Assembly: GCA_040902885.1 (NCBI GenBank)
Contig: JBBDWK010000042.1
Location: 62,001-126,000, forward strand
Direction of reading: 5' to 3'
Source of the DNA: JBBDWK01 sp040902885
GTDB taxonomy: Bacteria; Acidobacteriota; Terriglobia; Bryobacterales; Bryobacteraceae
Length of the DNA stretch: 64,000 bases
Made by a program: the position numbers and the translations under genes. The notes beneath the pieces are model-generated. The model made no database searches. It was not told the DNA's origin and saw only the letters and a program-made list of their open reading frames with translations. Positions 52,440 to 62,832 of the stretch are shown here, piece by piece. The number at the start of each line of letters is the position of its first letter. Position 1 is the stretch's first letter.

Positions 52440-55400
52440 TTATCGTGCGAGATGCGCATAAGGTGAACTGTTCCAGGCGGCCCATCCGCGGTCCAGGCCC
52501 TGCTTTCGCTCATTCGCCCTCTCGATCGCGCTATCGATGCTCGCCTGCACGGCGGGATCCGCGGTCTGGCCACGCAGATCTTCGAGCGCGGAGATGGCGT
52601 CGGCGAGACCCTGCGCGTGCTCCCGGCACTTTGGCCCGTGCCAGGATCCCTTGATCTGCTCGCCAGTCCTCGCCTCCTCCTCGGCCGCAGCCTCACTGCT
52701 GCCGTCACCCACGTCGGCGCCATCACGTCCTGCCGCCGTAGTGTTCGTGATGATGTCATCGATCTTCTTGATCCACGGTTTGGCAGCACGCTCGGTGTCG
52801 GCTAGCTTCGCTGCGCGGTCGGCTGCCTGTCGAAGCTTATCCGCCACCGCAGCGTCCGCACGAAGCTCATCGAGCGACTTGGGAGCCGCGGCGTCAGCGG
52901 CGATTCGACCCTCAACATCCTCGCGGCCAGTGGTCAGCTCGTCCCTCAAGTCGCCGTAGGTCGGCAGCTCCAGAGCTGCCGCAGCATCGGGATCGCTCAT
53001 AACCGTAGTCGCCCGTTTGAGAGCAGCAGCGATCTCCTTGCGCTTCTGGTCCTTGAGTTCCTCAGGATCTTTAGTGAGGTCCTCCAGCGTCTGCCTGAGC
53101 GCCTCAGCTTGGGGGATTATCCCGTCGTAGATCGCCTGCAGCGCTGCTAAAGCTGCAGGGCTGGGCGCCTTGGCGGCGATGAGCGCCTTGTACTCTTTGT
53201 CATGCGTTCCGTCTTTTTCCAGGGCAGTCTCGATCCAAAGCATCCCTCTCTCTATTGAAGCTTTCTTAGGAGGGTCCGCGTCCAGTGCCGTCTGAATGCT
53301 GCCTTTGCGCCACAGTTTCCCGATTTGATTGGCGGTGTTACGCAGGCTGTCATGTGACGCTCGCAGTGCGCCCGTAGCCGCCTTCGCCGCCTTGACTTCC
53401 CGCGAGACCTTCTTGCCTGGACTCAACGCGACATCAACGTCGATGTCGCCGTCCTTCTCAACACCCTCTGGCGTCTGATCGAGAACCGTGATTTTGATCG
53501 TGCCCGTCTTCAGTTGCGGCTGATACTTCGCGGTCAACGATGCCGCCAGTTGTTGCGTCTCCGCGATGGCTTGCGCGGGATCCTGCGCCGCGGCGGGTTT
53601 CTTCAACGCACTGATGATCAGCCCCTGCACCTTCTTGGGGCTAAGCTCTTTGTCTTTTCCTTTTTTCTTCCCCTTCTTGGCTTTGCCGAGCAGCTTCGTG
53701 ATGGTCTTCTTCAACTTCTGGAATAGAGCCGTGATCGCGTTCGTCGCGGGCTTCTTGATCGCCTTGAAGACTTGCTGGATCTTCCTTACCGCGCCGCCGA
53801 TCCCGATCAGCGCCCCGACAAAGCCCAACACAACCGGGAGAAGACGCTTCAGCACGTTGTTGATCGCGCTCGCCACCACGCCGACCTGTCCCTCAAGAAT
53901 CGCCATGGCGGTGCCGGCGATCGTGCTCACTAGCTCCGCAAGCCGGGCGGCGTTGTCGCGGAACCAGAGAATGACGTCGATGATCGTAAGCACGATCGTG
54001 ATGATCGTGCCGACGCCGCCGCTTACCAGACCGGAGATAATTCCCAGTACTTTCTTGATCCCGGCGATGACCAGGCTTTCGGCCAGCGCCTTGCCGGCTT
54101 CGCCGAGCACCTGCTCCTTCATTTGCTCGAATTCGGCTTGCAGAAAACGGAATAAGCCGGCCGGTCCTTCGGAGGCCAGGATGTCGAAGATCTGTTTGAT
54201 CTTCTCAGCGCCGGCCTCACCCTTCTCAATCAGCGTAACGACCGTGCTGCCGAGCACCTTTCGGGCGACGCCCTTGATGGCCGCCACGCCCAGGCCCACC
54301 AGCTCGAGGAGGAAGCCGATGATGCCCTTCGCGTCGAAGCTCTTCGGCAGGGCGATTCCGGCGCCGCCGAGATTTCCCGTCAGCCATTCCACAACAGCGC
54401 CCTTGATGTTCTCGCCGATGCTGCCGATAAACATCGTCAGGCCCTGGATGATGCCCTGGCCCAGATTGCTCAGGAACTTGCCCGGCTCCTTGATGATGCG
54501 CTTGGCGGCGCCGCCCACCAGCGCGGCCAGCTTTTCGATCTGGCCGACAACAAGGTCTTTGACGGCGTTGTATGCGTCCGCCGCCTTTTCAAGGAAATTC
54601 TTGTACTCCTCGCGGATCTGCTTTTCGAGCTCCTTGAGTCTTTCGTTCGCCTTGACGTACCGCTGCGCCAGGCCTTGCACCAGCTCGCCCTCTTTCTGAG
54701 CGATCGAGCCTTCCAGCCCGCGGAACTTGTCGTTCATCTCCTCGGAGATCTGCTGCTTGAAATCTTCGAGATCGGTCCCGAGCCCGTCGAGCTTCGTCTG
54801 GACTTCCTTCTTGCCGTCCTCGACAAGCTTCCGGGCGTCCTTGAGGCCGGTTTCAACGATGCCGGCGATGTTCTCGATGACCACGCGCATCTCCGCGTGG
54901 AAGGTCTGGGTTGCCTCGTTGTAAAAGTTCCGCACCTCCTCGGGCGGAGGGTCGAACAAAAGATCCGTGAGCCAGTCGACGGCGGTATCGAACCAGCTCT
55001 TCTGGTACCTCTCCGCGTCTGCGCGAACGGACGCCTCCCACCTGGCGGTCGCGGCCGCGGCCTCCGTATCGAAGGTCGTCATCACGTCAGTGTCCAGTTG
55101 TTTCAGCCGGTTCTGGACTTTTTCCTGTGTAGAAGTGAAGATGCCGTTGATCTCTTCGGCAGCCTTGTCGCGTTTGGCCTCGTTGTCGGTCTTGGTCGTC
55201 TGCTGTCCCTGCGCGACTTCGCCGAATTCTGCCGCCCGCTCCCCGAACATGGCCTGGACGCCGGCAGCGCCCTCTCCGGACGCTCCCGCACGGGCGTCCG
55301 CGAGCGCCACGGCCTCCTGATCCCGGAACTCCTGAGGCTTGGTCTCGGAGGCTTCCCCGAGTTCATCCTGTGCCGCGATCCCTTCCTTCAGCTCGGGATC

Positions 55401-58109
55401 GTCGTGCTTCTCCATGAATTCGCGGTTGATGCACGCTTCTTTTAAGATGTTCTCGGTCTGGACCGTCTCCGGCCGCATGTCCACTTCGGATTCGGTTCGC
55501 GGAGGCGGCATGGCGCGGTCGGCGCGGACGCTGCCCGGTTCCGCGCCCGGAGGCTCCACCTCAAGCGCTCCAGGAGCACGAGGAGATTCACCCACTCCAG
55601 GATCCGCGGCGGCCACTTCATCCAATGGCCCGGCGGTGCTGTCCGTTGATTCCTGAACCTGGCCGGTAACGGCGTCCTTCACCTCGCCGCCCTTGCCCCG
55701 GCTCTCGAACTCCATCACGTCGTCGAGTGTGCCCGGAGCAATGGCCTCCACCTGCGCGAGGACTTTCGCGACGAACGCTTCCTTGTCGAACTCGGGCGGG
55801 TTCTGCGCCTCGGCGTCCATCTTGCCGACTTGATCCGTCTGTGCGTGGCTCTGCTTCTCGCCCTCTTTCACTTCGGCCGCGGCATTGGCCGACTGCGATT
55901 TCTCCTCTCCTGGCGCGTGCTGCGACTGATCCGCGGCGCGATTATCGATGCGGTTCTCCGCCTGGTTGAAAGCAGGATCTTGTCCGGGCGATGCCGGTGA
56001 AGGAACCACCTCGACCTCGGGTACGGGATCGGGCGGCGGGCATTCTTCCTCCTGGCGCTGGACGAAACCGGCTCCGCGGCCCTGAGGCTGGCTGTCCTGT
56101 TCGAGAACGTGGGAGATCTCGTGCGCGATCAGCCACCGGCCCTCGCGCGTTGCCGGCTGATAATGTCCTGGACCGAAGACGATGTGCTCGCCGCGCGTGA
56201 AGGCTTTGGCGCCGAGCGAGCGGGCCAACTTCCCCGCCCGGGCATCATCGTGCAGGCGGATGCGGCCCAGCTCAGCGCCAAGCCGCAGTTCCATGAAGCG
56301 TCGCAGCGAATCGGGCATGGGCCTGCCGCTCAAGCCCGTGACGACGACCACCTCCGCGGACAACGCTTGCGACGGCTGCGGCGGCGGCCCCGAAGACACA
56401 GCCTTTCGCTCTACCTTGACTTCTTCCGCCGTTTCTTCGGCGGGAGGCTCTTCCGGGACCTGCTCCGCTTCGGGGTCTTCGTCGATGGGAAGCCGCTCGA
56501 GCGACGGATCGTCAGTCCCGGCCTTTTCGCCCGCGCCCTTGGCTTCCGGCGGCTTCTGATCGATTTCAGGGGAAGCGTCGGCTGCCGCCAGCGCGTCGCT
56601 CTTAATCTCAGTAGCGGCCTGGGCGGGACGCGGGCCGCCCGGAGTCACGCTGGAGACGACGTCTTTCACCGCCGGCGCGGCTTCCGCCGCCGGGACCGCC
56701 GCTTCGCCGGCGCCCCCGTCGGCGCTTTCAAACTCGGGAGGCAGCGGCGTTGCGACAATCAACCGTTCTTCATCCAGCAGGCCGGGAGATTCTCCGCCAT
56801 CGCCTTCGAGTTCCCTGGAAAATGCGAAGAACGTCTCTTTCGTGTCGCTGCGCGTAAGGCTCCAGTGCGCCGCGCCGGCGCCGCCGCTGCGATTCACGCG
56901 GAACTCGAGCGTATAGCCACCGCCCTCGATCGTCCGCTTGATGGAGGAGGCTTCGGCGTCTAGCAGCGCCGTGGTTGCTTCGAAGAGGTCGCCCTCGAGC
57001 GCCGTCCGGAGCAGGTCCTCGACAATTCGAAGAATCATCGGCGAGACAACGGACCGCCTGATCTGGAACAGCTCCCGGAGTTCTTCGAGGGCCGAAGCCG
57101 TGGTCCGCTTCGCAGCCGGATTCGCCGGTTCAGCCAGAACCTCGCGCTGCACGCTGTGCAGGCCGCCGTGTTGCTGGAGGACATGCGTGAGCTCGTGCGC
57201 GATCAGCCGGCGTCCCTGCTCGACCTCTGGCCGGTACTCGCCGGCGCCGAAGACGATATGCTTGCCCACGGTGAACGCCCGCGCGTTGGCATCGCGGGCC
57301 AGGCCAGCGGCTTCGGGACCTGCATGGACCCTTACGTCGGAGAAGCTGTGGTGGAATCGCGGCTCGAGAAATGCGCGCAACGGTTCGGAGAGCGGCTGGC
57401 CGCCGCTCCGGCGCATCAATCCGAGGTAGGTTTCGAACTTAGGCGAGATCCGGGGCCGCGGACCTTTGGCGCGCCGCTCGACCTGTTCTTCTTCGTCGGC
57501 GGTTCGCCGCTGGACAGCCGGTGTCTCCTCTTCCTCCTCCTGCCGTTGGAGCGAGAACGCCTGAACCTCTCCTTCCTCCGGTTCTTCCTCGGCCTCCTGC
57601 CGCTGCATCTCCGGCGCTTCCTCTTCCTCCTCTTGACGCTGCAGGGAAGCGGTCTGCGCGGTTTCTTCCTCTTCCGGCTCTGCCTCCTGCCGTTGCAGAG
57701 CGGCGGTTTGCGCTACCTCTTCTTCGGGTTCCTCGGCCTCCTGCCGCTGAACTGCCGAAGTTTCCTCTTCTTCGGTCGCCTCCCGCTGAACGGATGACGA
57801 CTCCTCCTCCTCTTCCGCCTCCTGGCGCTGGAGAGGGGGTTTGCGCTCGCCCGCGACCGGATCGCGACCGTCCCGCTCGCGCCGGCGTGCCTCCGGCTCG
57901 GGCATGCTCATCACGCGGTCCGCAATGTGATCGGCTTCTCGCTCAAACCGGTCGTTCGGATCGTTGACACGCAGTTTGGGCTGCAGCGCGCCGATCGCGG
58001 GCTGCGCCGCGGTCCAGCGGGAACGCTTGGGCATTCCCTTCGACTCCGCGGCGTTGGAAGAGGCGTTCTTGGCGGCTCGCTTAGCCTTCGGAGCTGCCAA
58101 TGCCGGCAT
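52440..58109 (-). CDS. Giant DUF4157 protein, injection-system associated
   Basis: 1889 residues. Residues about 48-70 (VNDPNDRFEREADHIADRVM) are the usual entry text. 92-212 is a Glu-rich run with recurring QRQE. The first DUF4157 module is about 238-320 with zinc-type HELTH at 305-309; a second is about 585-690 with HEISH at 663-667. Then come Glu/Ala-rich coiled-coil stretches, a hydrophobic region about 1220-1480 with several membrane-prone segments, a Lys-rich linker (KAKKGKKKGKDK), and a helical C-terminus. DUF4157 is tied to extracellular contractile injection systems. Two copies in one chain are notable. The C-terminal domain might be a toxin. Start: ATG at 58109 behind GAGG. Confidence 0.85.
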   Translation of the reverse strand: MPALAAPKAKRAAKNASSNAAESKGMPKRSRWTAAQPAIGALQPKLRVNDPNDRFEREADHIADRVMSMPEPEARRRERDGRDPVAGERKPPLQRQEAEEEEESSSVQREATEEEETSAVQRQEAEEPEEEVAQTAALQRQEAEPEEEETAQTASLQRQEEEEEAPEMQRQEAEEEPEEGEVQAFSLQRQEEEEETPAVQRRTADEEEQVERRAKGPRPRISPKFETYLGLMRRSGGQPLSEPLRAFLEPRFHHSFSDVRVHAGPEAAGLARDANARAFTVGKHIVFGAGEYRPEVEQGRRLIAHELTHVLQQHGGLHSVQREVLAEPANPAAKRTTASALEELRELFQIRRSVVSPMILRIVEDLLRTALEGDLFEATTALLDAEASSIKRTIEGGGYTLEFRVNRSGGAGAAHWSLTRSDTKETFFAFSRELEGDGGESPGLLDEERLIVATPLPPEFESADGGAGEAAVPAAEAAPAVKDVVSSVTPGGPRPAQAATEIKSDALAAADASPEIDQKPPEAKGAGEKAGTDDPSLERLPIDEDPEAEQVPEEPPAEETAEEVKVERKAVSSGPPPQPSQALSAEVVVVTGLSGRPMPDSLRRFMELRLGAELGRIRLHDDARAGKLARSLGAKAFTRGEHIVFGPGHYQPATREGRWLIAHEISHVLEQDSQPQGRGAGFVQRQEEECPPPDPVPEVEVVPSPASPGQDPAFNQAENRIDNRAADQSQHAPGEEKSQSANAAAEVKEGEKQSHAQTDQVGKMDAEAQNPPEFDKEAFVAKVLAQVEAIAPGTLDDVMEFESRGKGGEVKDAVTGQVQESTDSTAGPLDEVAAADPGVGESPRAPGALEVEPPGAEPGSVRADRAMPPPRTESEVDMRPETVQTENILKEACINREFMEKHDDPELKEGIAAQDELGEASETKPQEFRDQEAVALADARAGASGEGAAGVQAMFGERAAEFGEVAQGQQTTKTDNEAKRDKAAEEINGIFTSTQEKVQNRLKQLDTDVMTTFDTEAAAATARWEASVRADAERYQKSWFDTAVDWLTDLLFDPPPEEVRNFYNEATQTFHAEMRVVIENIAGIVETGLKDARKLVEDGKKEVQTKLDGLGTDLEDFKQQISEEMNDKFRGLEGSIAQKEGELVQGLAQRYVKANERLKELEKQIREEYKNFLEKAADAYNAVKDLVVGQIEKLAALVGGAAKRIIKEPGKFLSNLGQGIIQGLTMFIGSIGENIKGAVVEWLTGNLGGAGIALPKSFDAKGIIGFLLELVGLGVAAIKGVARKVLGSTVVTLIEKGEAGAEKIKQIFDILASEGPAGLFRFLQAEFEQMKEQVLGEAGKALAESLVIAGIKKVLGIISGLVSGGVGTIITIVLTIIDVILWFRDNAARLAELVSTIAGTAMAILEGQVGVVASAINNVLKRLLPVVLGFVGALIGIGGAVRKIQQVFKAIKKPATNAITALFQKLKKTITKLLGKAKKGKKKGKDKELSPKKVQGLIISALKKPAAAQDPAQAIAETQQLAASLTAKYQPQLKTGTIKITVLDQTPEGVEKDGDIDVDVALSPGKKVSREVKAAKAATGALRASHDSLRNTANQIGKLWRKGSIQTALDADPPKKASIERGMLWIETALEKDGTHDKEYKALIAAKAPSPAALAALQAIYDGIIPQAEALRQTLEDLTKDPEELKDQKRKEIAAALKRATTVMSDPDAAAALELPTYGDLRDELTTGREDVEGRIAADAAAPKSLDELRADAAVADKLRQAADRAAKLADTERAAKPWIKKIDDIITNTTAAGRDGADVGDGSSEAAAEEEARTGEQIKGSWHGPKCREHAQGLADAISALEDLRGQTADPAVQASIDSAIERANERKQGLDRGWAAWNSSPYAHLAR

Positions 58110-58130
58110 AGTTACACCTCGCTCGTGTCC

Positions 58131-58787
58131 TCAGATCTTTCGCGACGCCCGAAACGGGCCGTCGAGCTCCAACGTGAAGTCGACGAACCGCCGCGTCGCG
58201 TGCAGCTTTTTCCAGCCGCCTCTAGCCATCAGCCTGAGCATCGCCGTGTTGCCGGAAGCGACCCGGCAACCCACCTTCCCTTTTTGGTAGTACTGCCGCG
58301 AGAGGATTTCACAATATTTCAGGATCAGCCCCTGCCCGCGCTGAGACGGGATAAGAAACGCCGACACGATCCACAGGATCGGCTCGCGTCCTCGCCCGGA
58401 GTCGATCATCTCGTCGCGTGCAGCTATGTATCCGACACGTTGAGAGTCCTTCAGCAACATGAAGGACCGGACCCGGCGCGATCTCGGCGCCGGCAGACCC
58501 AGTTGAGCCGCCCAGGACAGGAGCCAGGGCAGGTCCGCTGCCACGGCCGTTCGGGCCGTCAACCCAGGGCTCGCAGTTGCGGACTCGAGGGCCGGAGTTG
58601 TCTGCCTCTTGACCGCCGGGGTCTCCAGCAAACGGGCAAAACGGAACGCGGCCGCCGCACCCTGTGTCCTCCCGGGCAATTGCGCGCAACGGAGCTCCGG
58701 GGCTGCGCTGCTTGCCCCCAGTGAGGACGCTGCCGCGGCCTGAACGCGGACGATTCTCTTGTTCGGAAGCGCCGCCCCTCGAATCAT
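58131..58787 (-). CDS. GNAT-family acetyltransferase-like protein
   Basis: 218 residues. The C-terminal half (ILWIVSAFLIPSQRGQGLIL, then ASGNTAMLRLMARGGWKK) has the R-G-Q-G acetyl-CoA binding motif of GNAT enzymes. An Ala-rich N-terminal extension of about 75 residues lies before it. It overlaps the small coiled-coil gene by 4 bp (ATGA) and is followed by the giant DUF4157 gene 21 bp later. A modifying role on the big protein is possible by context only. Confidence 0.75.
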   Translation of the reverse strand: MIRGAALPNKRIVRVQAAAASSLGASSAAPELRCAQLPGRTQGAAAAFRFARLLETPAVKRQTTPALESATASPGLTARTAVAADLPWLLSWAAQLGLPAPRSRRVRSFMLLKDSQRVGYIAARDEMIDSGRGREPILWIVSAFLIPSQRGQGLILKYCEILSRQYYQKGKVGCRVASGNTAMLRLMARGGWKKLHATRRFVDFTLELDGPFRASRKI

Positions 58788-58999
58788 GGGACGCTCTCCT
58801 TTCCGAGACCCTGCCTGTAAGCGCGCATCCGGCCAAGCAGATCTTCTTCGCTTCGGATGCGTGCCTGCAAACGATCGAGCGGCTCGCCGCGCAGCACAGC
58901 CCGCTCCAGCTTGCGGCGCAGAGACCTCAAGTGCGCGTCGAGTTCCCGTTCAACAGGTTTCACGATTCCGGCCCGGTCGATTATCGGCGCTTCCATCAT
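58784..58999 (-). CDS. Small coiled-coil protein
   Basis: 71 residues, highly charged and helical (KPVERELDAHLRSLRRKLER, LDRLQARIRSEEDLLGRMRA). No family recognised. Its stop overlaps the GNAT start by 4 bp, and it starts 23 bp after the DUF6519-type gene, so it belongs to the operon. An adaptor or chaperone role is conceivable. Confidence 0.6.
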   Translation of the reverse strand: MMEAPIIDRAGIVKPVERELDAHLRSLRRKLERAVLRGEPLDRLQARIRSEEDLLGRMRAYRQGLGKESVP

Positions 59000-59022
59000 T
59001 CTGTCCTACCCTTCCCGCGGGA

Positions 59023-62000
59023 TCAAGGTGTAATCACTCCCAGGATGGGCGGAAACACAATACCGCCTCCCGGCGGTCCGAGCCCAAGACAGGTGTCGCA
59101 GAGCGTTACGAATAGCTGTTGTGCAACCGCGTTCACCGTATCAATTGACACAAGATCCTGATTGCTTGACTGCAGCGCCGGCCGGAGCCAGACCAGATTG
59201 CCACGATGCACCCGGTACTGATCGTTTGCATTCGCCGGTCCCCCCCCGCCTTCTCCTGTCGGATCACGTTCCAGACCATGGCAGGTGGCCGAAAAACTCA
59301 TGTGAGTCGTGATGTTGTAGCTTGCCGTTACCAGAAAGCCGCCGAGTACAAGCAGCGAGATCAACGCGTCGTTCACTCCCTCGGCAACCCGGTTGTGGGA
59401 AGCGTTCGCGGTCGCTCCGACGGCGACAACCTGAGCGGAAATGCGCGGCTGGCGGTTGAACGTCGTACCGCTCTTTTTCTTGAGACCCGGATCTTCCACG
59501 TTCAGGGCGAACTGGTTTCCGAACATGACCACGTCATCCAAACTGCAAATTCCCACCGAGAAGCCCGAGGCCAGACCGGCGGCTGCGTTGGCAGTCTCCA
59601 CCCAGCGCAGGGTGACGTGGTTGTTCTTGAACATTACGGGACCGCCTTGTCCGATGATGCCCCCGCCCTCGCCTGGCGCACCTACACCGCCGCCCTGATC
59701 GCCGCCGGGCTGGCGCCGGAGATACTCGGGCGTGCGCGGCGGGAAGATCCAGCGGTTGGGGGACGGCTCCCCTGTCGCCAGATCGATCGATTCCCACGGC
59801 ATGCCGGCGTTGACCACCGCGACTGTGTGCGCCGTGCTCGCCTGTTGCGCGGTGGCGTTGTTGCCGAGGGAGAGCAGATAGTTGTCCTCGATCGCCACGG
59901 GACCGGTAGCGCGAGCTGCGAGAGCCGGGCCGTTCGGGTGCTCGACGGTATTACCGATCACCCGGAGCGAGCTGCCCAGAGTGTCGGACTGGTCTTGCGT
60001 CTCCTGATTGGATGCCACGCCCGCGAGTGAAATTGCCACACCCGCGCGCATGCTCGAAATGGATGGAATCGAAGCGGGCTGCCGCAGGCCGTTGTTCTGG
60101 ATGCGATTCCCCTCGATGACGATATCGTTGCCGAAGATGATACAGATGCCGGCGATCGGTGCGGGATCGGTGGTTCCGTTGTCGCGAATCTCGTTGTCGC
60201 GGATTACGATATGTTCTCCGTCGACCAGCGCAATCGCCGCCGGAGGAATCGAGGAGACCAGGAATTGCCCGAAGACCTCCTCTTCGCCGGGTTGGAGTTT
60301 CTTCGTCTTCTGCACAGGGGAACTGGATGCGAGAGTCCTCGATTGCACCACGCAATTCGATATGCGGTTGCGCTCGATGGTGATGCGGTCAACCGTGATC
60401 AGGTCCTGGTCGCCGTCATCCTGGAGGGGGAGTGTCGTCAGCACCGAAATGCCGTTGCCTTGCATGGACTGGATTTGATTATCGGAGATCAGAACTTCAT
60501 CCAGATCGCCGGCGGTCTCCGGGTCGAAGCGAACGTTTTCGACCTCCACCGGCTGGACCTCTTCCTCGAGAGGCGCGCAGGGGTCGAACGTGTTCTGCAG
60601 CCCGGCGCCGGCGCCGAAGTTGGTGGTGGTGGTTGTGGTCTCGGCGATCCATTCCAGACTGCCGAGCGTGATGCCATGCCCTAGCCCCCCGGTGATGCGG
60701 TTTCGCCGGATTTGAACGCGCCGCGATGCGCCGCCGATCTGGATGCCGCCCCAAGCGGCGAACGTTTCCCCTGCCGGAGCGGTCTCGATGCGGCAGCGCT
60801 CCACACGGATGTCCTCCCCGCGCACGAACATGCCCGCTTCGTCGCTCACCGACCCCCGCATCGTCACTTCACACTCGCGGACCTCTGCCCGCAGGCCGCG
60901 GCGAACATCGATGGCAGTGCGGGTCTGCCCACCGACGCCTGCCCGCTCGTCCGCAACCACCGTCAGCCGCTCCAAGACAAGGTCGGTTGCGGCCGGGTCG
61001 GCATTCAGGTCTTCTTCCCCCGCCAATATCCCGATCTGGCCGAGAGTTTCGAAGGAAAGCTCGCGGAGGGTCACCCGCGGCGCAAGAACGTGAATCAGCG
61101 CCGGGCTGGTGGCGCCCGTGGGCGTTCGCAGCAGCGTCTGGTGTCCGCAGCCCTCGATGATCACATCGCTGCGCTCGATTCGGACCTCCTCGGTATACGT
61201 TCCCGGCAGCACGCAGACCTTGCCTCCTGCCGCCGGAAGGCCGTCGATGGCGGCTTGTATCGAGAGGTAATCGCCACGCGAACCCACGCCATCGCCAACC
61301 GTGTGCGTGCAGCAACCGCCCCGGTCCACGAGCGGCCGGAAGCGGCTGCGGCAGTCGTGTATGGACTCGACCACCTCGGTGTTCTCGTGCTCGCCCGGTT
61401 CAGGCGGCCGAAACGTGATCAGAGACAGGGGGGCATAAACATGGCGCGGCCCGTGCGGAGCGACGCCGCCGTCTTGCGTCAGGCTCCACGGTACGATCAC
61501 CTGGGGCGTGTTCGGGCGGACAGTAACCACCCAGTAGTCGCCTGGCCGCCCTCCGCCGGTGAACTCCGGAAGGAGACCCTGTCGCCGCAGCAGAGCGTGG
61601 TTAGCCGGACCGGCCGCCGTGTCGAGAAGAACGTCATCGTTCTCCGAATCCAGGCGATGCCACGTTCGCAGGTAGAGGTAATTGCCGTCGGGGTCGGCGT
61701 TGTTTGGCAGCCAGGGGAAATCGGGATGCGCAGCGTCCCATTCGCGAACCAGAGCCTCAATCTGCGCGAGGTCCGCCTCGGCGATCTGGAAAGAGCTTTC
61801 GTCGGGATCGAACCCTTCGGCGACCCGTACGAACACGCCGGTCTCGGCGGCGACCTTTTCGTTATTGTCGAGCAGGACGGCCCAGGGCAGAAACTCAACC
61901 ACGGTGTTCTCGAGCGGCCACCGGGCTTCGTCGCGCGGCTCGGCGATCATACGGACCGGCACCAGCCCGTCCTCGGCCTCGCCTAGCTCCACGCGGTAAA

Positions 62001-62832
62001 GCGGGGAGGCATTGTCGAATGCCCAGGCGTAACTGTCCGAGTTCACGAGCATGATGCGAATGGTTTGATTGTTGGCGCCGAGGTAGCGCCCCACATCGTC
62101 CGGAGTGCACGAAGCGCAGGGATCGAGGGCTTCGCCCGGAACGAAGGTCACCCGAAGACGCGCCGGGGACAGCAGCTCATGACCTGTCTCGTCAAATGCG
62201 CCTCCTACCTCGGCCTCGATCTCCGTGCGGACTGCCTCCCAGGCCGCCGTGCAGTCGTCGTTCTCGACTTCGCGGACCTGCACCCGCGCCATCCGCCGCA
62301 CCCGCACTGAGGTGTCGATTCCGCCCAGCGCTCGTTCGCGAATTTCCTGGTCTTCCGTCGCGGTCACAGTCTGCTGCCACCCGTGAAGATATGTGAGCTG
62401 CGAGTGGGTTGCGCCCGGCTGCGGCTGAGGCGCGTCCGCAGCCTGCATTTGGAGGAAGTCCCGCTGGAAGACGATCGGGTCCCCGCTGGTCTCGTCGTCG
62501 ATCGTGCGTTCTTCGTGCTCGAAGCGCAGGCCTGCGACGTACATCGTGCCCGGACGGATGCGGTAGTTCAACGTATCGATCGGCGGCTCGCCGTTGAACG
62601 AGACGGGCTGAATCGTGACTTCATCACCGATGTCCAGGTCCGCTGCAAACCCCTCGTCCGGGCTCCCGCTCGGGCCGACGATTTCCAACAAGGCCCGGCG
62701 TCGTTCTTCGTCAACGAGCTCGGCTCCTTCGTTGAAGTCCGAATCGAGCACTACGCGACCCTGCTGCATTCGCGCGCCTGCGTAGTGCTTTCTGGGCTGG
62801 ACTAGAAAACGGGTAATGTCGGCGTTGGTCAT
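59023..62832 (-). CDS. DUF6519-type right-handed beta-helix protein
   Basis: 1269 residues from MTNADITRFLVQPRKHYAGA. That N-terminus and RVVLDSDFNEGAEL are what I associate with DUF6519, a domain found beside contractile injection systems. The second half is made of parallel beta-helix rungs, for example EVRIERSDVIIEGCGHQTLL, IRRNRITGGLGHGITLG, ISDNQIQSMQGNGISV, IVIEGNRIQNNG, and RVIGNTVEHPNG. This fold is usual in phage tailspikes and polysaccharide-active proteins. Its start overlaps the upstream gene by 4 bp. The extended frame upstream is rejected for that reason. Confidence 0.85.
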   Translation of the reverse strand: MTNADITRFLVQPRKHYAGARMQQGRVVLDSDFNEGAELVDEERRRALLEIVGPSGSPDEGFAADLDIGDEVTIQPVSFNGEPPIDTLNYRIRPGTMYVAGLRFEHEERTIDDETSGDPIVFQRDFLQMQAADAPQPQPGATHSQLTYLHGWQQTVTATEDQEIRERALGGIDTSVRVRRMARVQVREVENDDCTAAWEAVRTEIEAEVGGAFDETGHELLSPARLRVTFVPGEALDPCASCTPDDVGRYLGANNQTIRIMLVNSDSYAWAFDNASPLYRVELGEAEDGLVPVRMIAEPRDEARWPLENTVVEFLPWAVLLDNNEKVAAETGVFVRVAEGFDPDESSFQIAEADLAQIEALVREWDAAHPDFPWLPNNADPDGNYLYLRTWHRLDSENDDVLLDTAAGPANHALLRRQGLLPEFTGGGRPGDYWVVTVRPNTPQVIVPWSLTQDGGVAPHGPRHVYAPLSLITFRPPEPGEHENTEVVESIHDCRSRFRPLVDRGGCCTHTVGDGVGSRGDYLSIQAAIDGLPAAGGKVCVLPGTYTEEVRIERSDVIIEGCGHQTLLRTPTGATSPALIHVLAPRVTLRELSFETLGQIGILAGEEDLNADPAATDLVLERLTVVADERAGVGGQTRTAIDVRRGLRAEVRECEVTMRGSVSDEAGMFVRGEDIRVERCRIETAPAGETFAAWGGIQIGGASRRVQIRRNRITGGLGHGITLGSLEWIAETTTTTTNFGAGAGLQNTFDPCAPLEEEVQPVEVENVRFDPETAGDLDEVLISDNQIQSMQGNGISVLTTLPLQDDGDQDLITVDRITIERNRISNCVVQSRTLASSSPVQKTKKLQPGEEEVFGQFLVSSIPPAAIALVDGEHIVIRDNEIRDNGTTDPAPIAGICIIFGNDIVIEGNRIQNNGLRQPASIPSISSMRAGVAISLAGVASNQETQDQSDTLGSSLRVIGNTVEHPNGPALAARATGPVAIEDNYLLSLGNNATAQQASTAHTVAVVNAGMPWESIDLATGEPSPNRWIFPPRTPEYLRRQPGGDQGGGVGAPGEGGGIIGQGGPVMFKNNHVTLRWVETANAAAGLASGFSVGICSLDDVVMFGNQFALNVEDPGLKKKSGTTFNRQPRISAQVVAVGATANASHNRVAEGVNDALISLLVLGGFLVTASYNITTHMSFSATCHGLERDPTGEGGGGPANANDQYRVHRGNLVWLRPALQSSNQDLVSIDTVNAVAQQLFVTLCDTCLGLGPPGGGIVFPPILGVITP

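Noticed and set aside
57470..57850. Repeated short DNA units resembling a CRISPR or tandem array
   Set aside because: They are codons for the Glu-rich QRQE units of the DUF4157 protein; spacing is uneven and there are no unique spacers.
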